Origin: a bacterium
GTDB lineage: Bacteria; Myxococcota_A; UBA9160; UBA4427
Direction: 5' to 3'
Length of the DNA: 64,000 bases
NCBI GenBank assembly: GCA_024742285.1
Contig: JANSYR010000002.1
Location: 537,691-601,690 of the forward strand
Program-made: the position numbers and the translations under genes
Notes under the pieces: generated by a model
Seen by the model: the letters and a program-made list of their open reading frames with translations, nothing else
Told to the model about the DNA's origin: nothing
The model's database searches: none
In this document: positions 7,676 through 14,876 of the stretch, in pieces
Position numbering within the stretch: position 1 is the stretch's first letter
How the letters are laid out: each line of letters starts with the position of its first letter

Positions 7676-9508
7676 GTGAACATCCTCGGCATTTCCGCGT
7701 ACTACCACGACAGCGCTGCCTGCCTCGTCCAGGACGGGACGATCGTCGCCGCGGCGCAAGAAGAGCGCTTCACGCGGAAGAAGCACGACTACCGCTTCCC
7801 GGAGAACGCGGTCGAGTTCTGCCTCGCAGAAGCCGGAATCGAGGCCTCTCAGCTCGATCTGGTGACGTTCTACGACAAGCCGCTGCTGAAGTTCGATCGG
7901 CTTCTCGAGACGTACATCACGTACGCCCCGTCGGGATTCAAGATGTTCCTGATGGGCATGCCGCTCTGGCTGCGCCAGAAGCTGCATACCCCCCGCGAGC
8001 TCGATCGGGGACTCAAGAAGCAGTACAAGGGTCGCTACGTCTTCACGGAGCACCACGAGTCCCACGCCGCCAGCGCCTTCTATCCGTCGCCCTTCGAGGA
8101 GGCGGCGGTGCTCACCCTGGACGGCGTCGGCGAATGGGCGACCGGCTCGATCGCGCACGGACGCGGCAACCGGCTCGACATGCTGAAGGAGATGCGGTTT
8201 CCCCACTCCCTCGGTCTGCTCTATTCGGCGTTCACCTACTTCACCGGGTTCAAGGTGAACAGCGGCGAGTACAAGCTCATGGGACTCGCTCCCTACGGCG
8301 AGCCCGTCTACAAGGACCTGATGATCGAGAAGCTGCTCGACATCAAGGACGACGGCTCCTTCCGCATGGACATGGACTACTTCGGGTTCTGCAACTCCGA
8401 CGTGATGACGAGTCCGAAGATGAACGGCCTGTTCGGGGGCCCGCCTCGAGAGGCCGAGAGCGAGATCACCCAGCGCGAGATGGACATCGCCGCCTCGATC
8501 CAGGCCGTGACGGAAGAGGTCGTGTTGAAGATCGCGAACTACGCGCACGAGGTGACGGGTTCGCGCAATCTCACGATGGCCGGCGGCGTCGCTCTCAACT
8601 GCGTCGCCAACGGGCGCGTTCTCCGCGAGGGCCCCTTCGACAACGTCTGGATCCAGCCTGCTTCGGGTGACGCCGGTGGGGCGCTCGGCGCCGCGCTCTT
8701 CACCTGGCACGAGCTGCTCGACAAGCCCCGCGAAGTCGTGGCGCAGGACTCGCAGTACGGCTCGCTCCTGGGGCCCGCGTTCTCGAACGACGAGATCCGC
8801 GAGTACCTGGATGCCGAAGAGGCCGTCTACACGTTCTACGAGGACGAAGACGACCTGGTGGATCGGATCGCGCAGCTGATCGCGACGGAGCACGTGGTGG
8901 GCCACTTCTCCGACCGGGCCGAATTCGGTCCCCGTGCGCTCGGCTCGCGATCGATCATGGGGGACGGCCGTTCGCGGGAGATGCAGGCGACGATGAACCT
9001 GAAGATCAAGTTCAGGGAGTCGTTCCGGCCCTTCGCTCCGGCGGTTCTCCGCGAGGACGTCCACGAGTACTTCGAGATGCGCCCGGACGAGAACAGTCCG
9101 TACATGCTGCTGGTCGCGCCCGTCAAGGAAGACAAGCGCCTGCCCGTCGAGGCGGCGGATCGCGCCAAGGGGCTCGACAAGCTGAAGGAGATCCGATCGG
9201 TGGTCCCGGCGATCACCCACGTCGACTATTCGGCGCGGGTGCAGACCATCGACATGCAGCACCATCCGCGCTTCTACAAGATCATCTCGAAGTTCAAGGA
9301 GAAGACGGGGAGCCCGGTCGTGATCAACACGAGCTTCAATGTTCGCGGGGAACCGATCGTGAACACGCCCGAGGACGCGATGCGCTGCTTCATGTACACG
9401 AACATGGACGCCTTGATCCTCGAGAATTTCGTCATCCTGAAGCAGGACCAGCCGAACGCGAAGGAAATCGACGTCGACGCGTATCTGGCCGAGTTCGCGC
9501 TGGACTGA
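7676..9508 (+). CDS. carbamoyltransferase, NodU/CmcH family
   Basis: 610 residues. The N-terminal ASKHA-type domain begins MNILGISAYYHDSAAC and contains the metal-binding stretch EHHESHAASAFYP near residues 123-135 and TLDGVGEWA near 147. The YrdC-related part includes MAGGVALNCVANGR near residue 300 and FGPRALGSRSI near 420. Enzymes of this family move a carbamoyl group from carbamoyl phosphate, through carbamoyl-AMP, to a hydroxyl of a sugar or natural product. The start is GTG with GGAAGGAA seven bases upstream. An SxtJ-like membrane protein and a DUF5989 protein follow, a trio often found with exopolysaccharide and exosortase genes, so a surface polysaccharide is the likeliest acceptor. 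Confidence 0.9.
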   Translation: MNILGISAYYHDSAACLVQDGTIVAAAQEERFTRKKHDYRFPENAVEFCLAEAGIEASQLDLVTFYDKPLLKFDRLLETYITYAPSGFKMFLMGMPLWLRQKLHTPRELDRGLKKQYKGRYVFTEHHESHAASAFYPSPFEEAAVLTLDGVGEWATGSIAHGRGNRLDMLKEMRFPHSLGLLYSAFTYFTGFKVNSGEYKLMGLAPYGEPVYKDLMIEKLLDIKDDGSFRMDMDYFGFCNSDVMTSPKMNGLFGGPPREAESEITQREMDIAASIQAVTEEVVLKIANYAHEVTGSRNLTMAGGVALNCVANGRVLREGPFDNVWIQPASGDAGGALGAALFTWHELLDKPREVVAQDSQYGSLLGPAFSNDEIREYLDAEEAVYTFYEDEDDLVDRIAQLIATEHVVGHFSDRAEFGPRALGSRSIMGDGRSREMQATMNLKIKFRESFRPFAPAVLREDVHEYFEMRPDENSPYMLLVAPVKEDKRLPVEAADRAKGLDKLKEIRSVVPAITHVDYSARVQTIDMQHHPRFYKIISKFKEKTGSPVVINTSFNVRGEPIVNTPEDAMRCFMYTNMDALILENFVILKQDQPNAKEIDVDAYLAEFALD

Positions 9509-9534
9509 CCCTGGACTGAGAAGCGAGACGACGC

Positions 9535-9981
9535 ATGAGCAAGATGGTCGAGATCGATTGGAAGCCCGACGAGGGAACCCTGAAGCAGTTCGGGTTCATC
9601 GCACTCGTCGGGTTCTCGTTCCTCGCGGCGCTGGCCTGGTTCCAGCTGCTGATTTTCGCTGCGCTGCCGGACGACTGGCGGGAGCCGGTGTCCATGGGGC
9701 TCGGCGCGCTCGCGCTCGTTTCCCTCGTCTTCTCGCTCGTCGCGCCGAAGGCGAACCTGCCCATCTACGTCGGACTGACGGTGATCGCCTATCCGATCGG
9801 GTTCGTCCTCTCGTACCTGATCATGGGCTTTCTCTTCTTCGGGATGATCACGCCGCTCGGCCTGATCTTCCGCGTGATCGGGAAGGATCCGCTCAACCGG
9901 GCTTTCGAGCCGGAGGCTTCGACCTACTGGGCCGATCCGCGACCGCGCCGCGACAAAGAGAGCTACTTCCGCCAGTTCTAG
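9535..9981 (+). CDS. SxtJ-family small membrane protein
   Basis: 148 residues with four hydrophobic segments (about residues 20-42, 52-70, 76-96 and 98-118). The C-terminus is polar and reads RVIGKDPLNRAF then YWADPRPRRDKESYFRQF, the conserved ending of SxtJ-type proteins found next to carbamoyltransferases. It starts 26 bases after the carbamoyltransferase stop. The biochemical role of the family is not known; a membrane partner for the carbamoyltransferase is plausible. Confidence 0.8.
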   Translation: MSKMVEIDWKPDEGTLKQFGFIALVGFSFLAALAWFQLLIFAALPDDWREPVSMGLGALALVSLVFSLVAPKANLPIYVGLTVIAYPIGFVLSYLIMGFLFFGMITPLGLIFRVIGKDPLNRAFEPEASTYWADPRPRRDKESYFRQF

Positions 9982-10048
9982 CAGGGCCCGGGCTCTGCCG
10001 GGTTCCGTCGAGATACCGCGTCGCACCGCGTCGCTGGAGGCCTTCAGG

Positions 10049-10249
10049 ATGAGTGATCAGAACAGCGACCAGGATTTCGCCGCTCAGGCGGCGGGTGACC
10101 GGACCGGCCTCGTCGGCGAGTTCACGGACTTCCTTCGCGAGAACAAGAAGTGGTGGCTGGCCCCGATCGTGATCGCGATCCTCGGCCTCGGGCTGCTCGT
10201 GCTGCTGGGCGGGACCGCCGCAGCGCCCTTCATCTACACCCTGTTCTAG
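10049..10249 (+). CDS. DUF5989-family single-span membrane protein
   Basis: 66 residues. A soluble N-terminus ends in EFTDFLRENKKWWLAPI, followed by one transmembrane helix and the invariant-looking ending APFIYTLF. This matches DUF5989, which sits with carbamoyltransferase and SxtJ genes in many bacteria. The spacing from the SxtJ gene is 67 bases and the ATG follows GGAGGCCTTCAGG. Role unknown; presumed part of the same complex or operon. Confidence 0.8.
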   Translation: MSDQNSDQDFAAQAAGDRTGLVGEFTDFLRENKKWWLAPIVIAILGLGLLVLLGGTAAAPFIYTLF

Positions 10250-10278
10250 AGCGCGCCGGTCACGAACGGCCGGAGGGG

Positions 10279-10308
10279 GCTCGAGCGACGCAACGCCGTC
10301 GCTCGAGC
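10279..10308. terminator. strong hairpin between convergent genes
   Basis: Perfect 12-base arms, GCTCGAGCGACG and its complement, enclose a six-base loop. It lies 30 bases after the DUF5989 stop and before the end of the converging ATPase gene. There is no T-run, so it may be a bidirectional stop of the type common in GC-rich genomes. Confidence 0.55.
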
Positions 10309-10409
10309 ACGACGCCGGGCTCGTGCGCGCTTCGAAGGCCCGACCCGTGCACGGCTCGGGCTCGAAGAACGTCGCGCGGCTCGGTGGTCCGGAGCGGGCG
10401 GTGAGCGCG

Positions 10410-10453
10410 GGCTGGACGGAGCCGCCGCCGAGCGTGGGCTAGACGGAGCCGCC
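10410..10453. repeat. 17-bp imperfect repeat across the ATPase gene's stop codon
   Basis: GGCTGGACGGAGCCGCC (10410-10426) and GGCTAGACGGAGCCGCC (10437-10453) differ at one base. The second copy contains the stop codon and last codons of the minus-strand ATPase gene; the first is a stray copy just past the stop. Confidence 0.7.
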
Positions 10454-11290
10454 TGCGAGGTCGCTCGCCAGGCCGGCTGCGCGGGTCGCCCCCATCGCCT
10501 TCGCCTTCGCTTCGACGAAGTCCGCCGAGATCGGCGCGATCTGCTTCGAGTACGCCGCGAGGAGCACGCGGTCGGCCAGCAGGCTGATCAGCCGCGGGCA
10601 CCCCTGCGAGAACCAGTAGAAGACGTTCTCGACACCGGGCTCGAAGATCTCCTCGTAGCGCCCCCCGGCCACGTCGATCCGGTGGGCCAGGTAGGGCTGC
10701 ACCTGCTCGGGCGTCAACGGCTCCATGTGGTGCTCGACGGCGATGCGCTGTCGGAGCTGCCGGAGCTGGGGGGAAGACAGCTTGCGGATCAGCTCCGGCT
10801 GACCGGTCAGCACGATCTGCATGAGCTTCGACGTATCGGTCTCGAGGTTGGAGAGGAGGCGCACCTCTTCGAGGGTCGCGGCGTCGAGATTCTGGGCCTC
10901 GTCGATGATCAGGACCGTGTTGCGCCCCGTGCGGAGGCGCTCGAGCAGCATCCGATTGATCGCGATCAGATAGTCCGCCGTCGACTCGAAGCGACCCTCC
11001 ACCCCGAACTCCGCGGCGATCAGCTTGAGCAGGTCGAGCGGGGTCAGGCCGATCGTGTTGATGATCAGGGCCGTGTCGGTGTCTCGGGGGAGCTCCCGGA
11101 GCGCGGCGCGCAGCAGCGTCGTCTTGCCCGTGCCGACCTCGCCGGTCAGGAGCAGGAAGCCCTTGTTTCGGGTGATGCCGTAGACGAGGGTCGCGAGACC
11201 CTCCTCGTGGGTGTCCGACAGCCATAGGAAGCGGGGGTCGGGCGTCAGCGAGAAGGGGAGTTCGCGCAAGCCGAAGAAGCTCTCGTACAT
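10439..11290 (-). CDS. XrtA/PEP-CTERM-associated AAA ATPase (TIGR03015-like, ExeA relative)
   Basis: 283 residues starting MYESFFGLRELPFSLTPDP, the signature opening of the ATPase associated with PEP-CTERM/exosortase systems. Walker A GEVGTGKTT is at 50-58, Walker B VLIIDEAQ at 126-133, and sensor-like VLTGQPEL follows near 160-167. Members resemble ExeA and are thought to assist assembly or secretion of exopolysaccharide at the envelope. The ATG at 11290 is preceded by a 302-base gap holding palindromes and a possible sigma-54 promoter. The Wza-like gene lies just upstream in the same direction. No peptidoglycan-binding extension is present. Confidence 0.87.
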   Translation of the reverse strand: MYESFFGLRELPFSLTPDPRFLWLSDTHEEGLATLVYGITRNKGFLLLTGEVGTGKTTLLRAALRELPRDTDTALIINTIGLTPLDLLKLIAAEFGVEGRFESTADYLIAINRMLLERLRTGRNTVLIIDEAQNLDAATLEEVRLLSNLETDTSKLMQIVLTGQPELIRKLSSPQLRQLRQRIAVEHHMEPLTPEQVQPYLAHRIDVAGGRYEEIFEPGVENVFYWFSQGCPRLISLLADRVLLAAYSKQIAPISADFVEAKAKAMGATRAAGLASDLAGGSV

Positions 11291-11414
11291 CTTCGCTGTG
11301 TACTCCCCATGGTGAGCAGGCAAGCCTGGCGCCCCACCTGGCTCGACGGCCGCGAAGAGCGGCAGCCCGGCCACCCATATACCCATATCGGTAGGTCGCG
11401 CGCCCGCCTTGCGG

Positions 11415-11430
11415 GGCAAAGCCCGAACCG
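11415..11430 (-). promoter_or_regulatory. candidate sigma-54 promoter for the ATPase gene
   Basis: On the minus strand CGG is followed ten bases after GG by GC within TTTGC, so the -24/-12 spacing is exact and the -12 half is good, while the -24 half lacks CAC. The predicted start would leave a leader of roughly 115 bases before the ATG at 11290. The palindromes at 11485-11519 lie upstream where an enhancer would sit. Confidence 0.3.
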
Positions 11431-11484
11431 GGGCCACTGAGTAGGTGCTCACGGGCACCCGGAAGGTGCCTGGGATTTCGAGGT

Positions 11485-11519
11485 TTTTCGACCAGTTACG
11501 GTCGAAAATGACTGTAACT
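11485..11519. promoter_or_regulatory. two overlapping palindromes phased by one helical turn
   Basis: The first palindrome has arms TTTTCGACC (11485-11493) and GGTCGAAAA (11500-11508) around AGTTAC. The second has arms AGTTACGGTC (11494-11503) and GACTGTAACT (11510-11519), nine of ten matching. Their centres are 10 bases apart, about one DNA turn. As RNA they form mutually exclusive hairpins. They are the main feature of the 302-base gap 11291-11592, which otherwise contains no credible gene. Confidence 0.7.
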
Positions 11520-11592
11520 CGGCGGGGCGCGCACGCCAGCGGCAGGTCTGCGGAAGCGACGAAGCGATTTCGTCCCGGGGACCGTGGGCGTG

Positions 11593-12315
11593 CTACTGCA
11601 CGGTTTGCGCTCCTGCCGCGATCGCCCCCGCCGACTGTCCCGCGGCGATGAGCGGCTGGAACGGGAAGAGCAGCGCCTGCATCGCGTAGCCGAAGCGGGC
11701 GAGAATCGTGGGCGGGACCACGATCAGGTCCCCCTCGCGCAGCACGTGATTCGTGCGCATGTCTCCGTAGGAGATCGCATCGAGGTCGACGGCGAGGATC
11801 CGGGTCTCGTTCCCGCGTGTTCGGACCAGCCGAATCGCGTCGAGGTTGGCGAAGGGGCGCGTGCCGCCGACGCGACCGATGGCCTCCGAGACCCGGGTCT
11901 CCGTCTCGAGAGAGAAGATGCCAGGGGACGCGACCTCCCCGTACACCGTGACGAACTGACTCGGCGAGGAGACGACCGTCACGTTCACGACGGCGTCTCG
12001 CTTGAAACGACCGATCTGCTCCTGGATATCCAGGGCGATCTGTCGTGGCGTTCGACCGGCGGCCTGCACGTCGCCGACGAGGTCGATCGAGATCATGCCG
12101 TCCGGACGCACGCGGACCTCTCGGTTGATCTCGGGGTCGGGAAGGATGTGCACTGTGAGCTCGTCGGGTGCGCCGACGATGTAGCTCTCGATCGAAGGCG
12201 CGGCCGGCGGCGGCTGCGGATTCGTGGTGCAGCCCAGCGCGAGGGCGAGGCCTGCGATCAGGCCGGTCAAGAGAACGCCCGTAGGACGCGCATGCGACGG
12301 AGCGTGACGGAACAC
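11593..12315 (-). CDS. Wza-like polysaccharide export lipoprotein
   Basis: 240 residues. A signal peptide ends at the lipobox LALGC (Cys29). The export domain follows as YIVGAPDELTVHILPDPEI (about residues 45-63), then the SLBB-like part FVTVYGEVASPGIFSL and a late NHVLREGDLIVVPP. Wza-type proteins form the outer-membrane or periplasmic channel of exopolysaccharide export. It is shorter than E. coli Wza and lacks the C-terminal amphipathic barrel helix in recognisable form; the Ala/Gly-rich tail may insert instead. The GTG at 12315 is chosen because GGGGGAAG lies just upstream; the longer TTG form would overlap that site. TAGCCT at 12392-12387 is a possible -10. Confidence 0.85.
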   Translation of the reverse strand: MFRHAPSHARPTGVLLTGLIAGLALALGCTTNPQPPPAAPSIESYIVGAPDELTVHILPDPEINREVRVRPDGMISIDLVGDVQAAGRTPRQIALDIQEQIGRFKRDAVVNVTVVSSPSQFVTVYGEVASPGIFSLETETRVSEAIGRVGGTRPFANLDAIRLVRTRGNETRILAVDLDAISYGDMRTNHVLREGDLIVVPPTILARFGYAMQALLFPFQPLIAAGQSAGAIAAGAQTVQ

Positions 12316-12436
12316 GGATCTTCCCCCCAAAACCTGCCGCGAGCGGCTCTGCGGCGTCGCAGGCGCGCATGGAAGCGGACGGGGGAAGGCTATCGGGCCG
12401 GGCGGGGGCCCCGCAAGAGACGTGCGGGACGGAGGA

Positions 12437-12745
12437 CTAGTCGTCCTTCAGGAGCACGAAGCGGAAGAGCGTCTGACCGATCTGGATCTCGTCGCCCTCG
12501 GCGAGGGGGGCGGAGCGGATGCGCTTGCCGTTCAGCTTCGTGCCGTTGGTCGACGCGAGGTCCTCGATCACGTAGCCGGGCGCATCCTCGTCGAAGAGGA
12601 GCAGGGCGTGCTCGCGGCTGATGCCCTCGTCGAGGAGCGTGATGTCGGTGGTCGGATTGCGGCCGATCACCACCTCGTCCCCGGTGAGGTCGTAGGTCAT
12701 GCCTTCGAACCCGCCGTTCATGATCTCGAGTCGCCCTGTGGCCAT
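12437..12745 (-). CDS. stand-alone FHA-domain protein
   Basis: 102 residues forming a single forkhead-associated domain. VVIGRNPTTDITLLDEGISREHALL (about residues 25-49) contains the Gly-Arg and Ser-Arg-x-His core, and DLASTNGTKLNGKRI supplies the Asn-Gly turn. FHA domains bind phosphothreonine peptides, so the protein probably reads a Ser/Thr kinase signal. No kinase is in the window. It is encoded on the same strand as the neighbouring nitrilase (120 bases upstream) and the Wza-like gene (121 bases downstream). Confidence 0.88.
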   Translation of the reverse strand: MATGRLEIMNGGFEGMTYDLTGDEVVIGRNPTTDITLLDEGISREHALLLFDEDAPGYVIEDLASTNGTKLNGKRIRSAPLAEGDEIQIGQTLFRFVLLKDD

Positions 12746-12865
12746 CTCCCCTCCGGTCGCCGACGGGCGCCTCGAGGGCGCGCACGCAGCTTTCCCGGAA
12801 ATCGGTCCGCCGGGCGCCTGCCTTGAGGCGAGAGCCGCGAGATCGTCTCCTGCGGCCCGAGGGCG

Positions 12866-13681
12866 CTACTCGGGCGAGGGGAGCCGGCGGTTCTCGAGGG
12901 CGGGGATGGCCCGCCGGACGCGGTCGATCTCCTCGACCGGGCAATCCGCCACGAGCACCGTCGGCGCGTCGCCCGCCTGGGCGATCACCAGCCCCCATGG
13001 ATCGATGATCAATGAGCGGCCGTGGCTCGCGCGGTCTTCCGAGTGGCGACCACACTGGGCCGGTGCGAGGACGTAGGCCTGGCACTCGATGGCGCGCGCC
13101 CGCAGCAGGACCTCCCAGTGGTCCTTGCCGGTCTCCTTCGTGAAGGCACTCGGAACGACCAGCCATCGGGCGCCGCGCAGGGTGAGGGCCCGGTAGAGCT
13201 CGGGGAACCGCAGGTCGTAGCAGACGCTCAGGCCGATCCCGCCGAAGGGCGTCTCGGCCATCACGAGCTCGTCCCCTGCCGCGAACCAGGTCGATTCGCG
13301 ATAGGCATCGCCTTCGGCCGGGCCCAGCGTCACGTCGAAGAGATGGATCTTGCGGTAGCGGGCGATCTCTTCACCGCTGGGCGCGCAGACGATGCTCGTG
13401 TTGTACACGCGTTCGTCGCCGGGGATCTCCTCGGGGAAGGTCCCGCCGAGGAGCCACACGCCGTACTGTCTCGCCCACTCGCGCAGGGCGCGCACGATCT
13501 CGCCGTCCGGTCCCTGGACGCAGGGGAACTTCCCGCCCTCGCGCCGCATGTAGGCGAAGTTCTCGGGCAGCGCGACGAAGGTCGCGCCACGCTCGGCCGC
13601 CTCGGCGATGCCCTTCTCGGCGTTCGCGAGATTCGCCGCGAGATCGTCGGTCGAGCAGACCTGGACGATCGCGGTTCGCAC
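12866..13681 (-). CDS. carbon-nitrogen hydrolase (nitrilase superfamily, Nit1/Nit2-like)
   Basis: 271 residues with the complete catalytic triad: Glu40 in ALPENFAYM, Lys111 in YRKIHLFD, and Cys154 in SVCYDLRFPE. The wording is that of the Nit1/Nit2 or YbeM branch, which includes omega-amidases and deaminated-glutathione amidases that repair or hydrolyse small amides in the cytosol. The start is GTG at 13681, whose first base overlaps the stop of the upstream regulator gene (TAGTG), a sign of translational coupling. Which amide is used cannot be read from sequence. Confidence 0.9.
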   Translation of the reverse strand: MRTAIVQVCSTDDLAANLANAEKGIAEAAERGATFVALPENFAYMRREGGKFPCVQGPDGEIVRALREWARQYGVWLLGGTFPEEIPGDERVYNTSIVCAPSGEEIARYRKIHLFDVTLGPAEGDAYRESTWFAAGDELVMAETPFGGIGLSVCYDLRFPELYRALTLRGARWLVVPSAFTKETGKDHWEVLLRARAIECQAYVLAPAQCGRHSEDRASHGRSLIIDPWGLVIAQAGDAPTVLVADCPVEEIDRVRRAIPALENRRLPSPE

Positions 13682-14655
13682 TAGCCCCGGAACTGGCCCG
13701 GGTCGACGCCGGTCCGCCGGATCACGTCGTAGAAGTCCTTGCGGTCCTTCTTGGCCATCCGCGCTGCGCGGCTGATGTTGCCCGAGCAGCGGCGCAGCAG
13801 TCCCTCGACGTAGCGCGTCTCGAACGCGCGCTTGGCGTCCTTGAACGACGGAACCTCGTCGCCCTCGGTCGAGAGCATGAGGGCCTCCGCGGAGATCGCT
13901 CCCTGGCCCGCGAGTCGGATCGCCTGACGGATGCGTTCGCGCAGCTCCCGGACGTTGCCGGTCCAGGGCTCCTCGACGAGCCAGCGGCGGGCATCGGCGC
14001 TGAAGCCGACCGGCTCGACGCCTTCCTCGGCGGCGAACTCCGAGAGGAAGTGGGCTGCGAGCGGCAGGATGTCCTCGATGCGTTCGGCCAGCGAGGCGAG
14101 GGTGATCCGCTCGCCGCCGAGCGGGGCGAGGGCGCCCACGCCTTCCCTGGACGTCGTGGCGAGAAGTCGCACGCGACCGCCCGCGGAGCGCAGGGCATCG
14201 GCGAGTCGGGTGAGCGTCGCGCTGCTCAGCTGGTCGGCGCTCTCGAGAAGCAGCGTGCCGCCCTGGGCGCGGGCGATCGCGCCGGGCCCGCCGTCTTCGC
14301 CGAAGAGCTCCCGGATCTGCGAGGGCTCCGTCGAGCCGGCGACCTGGACCTCGACCAGCGCTCCCCCGGCGCGGGGACTCCACTGGTGGATCGCGCGGGC
14401 GACCTGCTTGCGGCCGCTCCCGCTCGCGCCGGAGATGACCACCAGGTCGTCGGAGCGGGCGATGGCGCTCGCTTGATCGACCACTTCCTGCATCTGCGCA
14501 CTGGCAGAGATGATACGATCGTTGCGACGGCGGCCGGTGGCGCGACCGGCCCCCACACCCGTCTCGGCCGTTCCATCGGCGGTGTGGCCCGCTGCGGACG
14601 CGGGTGTGGTCGACTCGACGCGGTTGGCGCCGAGAGAAGTCTGATGCTCGGACAT
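13681..14655 (-). CDS. degenerate sigma-54-activator-like AAA protein with Fis-type HTH
   Basis: 324 residues. An unstructured N-terminus of about 45 residues precedes an AAA domain opening RRNDRIISASAQMQEVV. Walker A is GASGSGRK, usable but altered. The GAFTGA loop that contacts sigma-54 is deleted: ELFGEDGGPGAIARAQGGTL replaces the usual longer stretch. Walker B reads LLLESAD instead of LFLDE. The ERIEDILPLAAHFL segment and a C-terminal Fis-like HTH (CSGNISRAARMAKKDRKDF) are intact. It probably binds DNA but should not drive sigma-54 open-complex formation. There is no receiver domain. It is coupled to the nitrilase gene by a one-base overlap. Confidence 0.82.
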   Translation of the reverse strand: MSEHQTSLGANRVESTTPASAAGHTADGTAETGVGAGRATGRRRNDRIISASAQMQEVVDQASAIARSDDLVVISGASGSGRKQVARAIHQWSPRAGGALVEVQVAGSTEPSQIRELFGEDGGPGAIARAQGGTLLLESADQLSSATLTRLADALRSAGGRVRLLATTSREGVGALAPLGGERITLASLAERIEDILPLAAHFLSEFAAEEGVEPVGFSADARRWLVEEPWTGNVRELRERIRQAIRLAGQGAISAEALMLSTEGDEVPSFKDAKRAFETRYVEGLLRRCSGNISRAARMAKKDRKDFYDVIRRTGVDPGQFRG

Positions 14656-14691
14656 GGCACGAAGCCCCCAGGTAGTATCGTGACCAGTCCA

Positions 14692-14720
14692 GAAGTATTG
14701 GGATTCCGGACGTTTGTCAA
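14692..14720 (-). promoter_or_regulatory. candidate promoter for the regulator-nitrilase operon
   Basis: A perfect TTGACA on the minus strand (14720-14715) is followed after 17 bases by TACTTC (14697-14692), a weak -10. Transcription would start about 30 bases before the ATG at 14655. The gap is shared with the divergent mutL gene. Confidence 0.4.
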
Positions 14721-14876
14721 TGGTTATTGCGGGTCGCGAGCGTCATTGCCGCCGAGTTGACGCTAAATCAGACTCATGGTACCCCGGCGTCTTTTCTTTG
14801 TGGGAATAATCTAGCAGGCGCAAATGACGAGAATTCCCCACCCCTTACGCGCATCGATATCCCACGGGGGCACCGC

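Noticed and set aside
11291..11460. Possible c-di-GMP (GEMM) riboswitch in the leader of the ATPase gene
   Set aside because: The minus strand has a GACCTACCGAT stretch like the end of GEMM, but the invariant internal bases and the tetraloop-receptor pair are missing.
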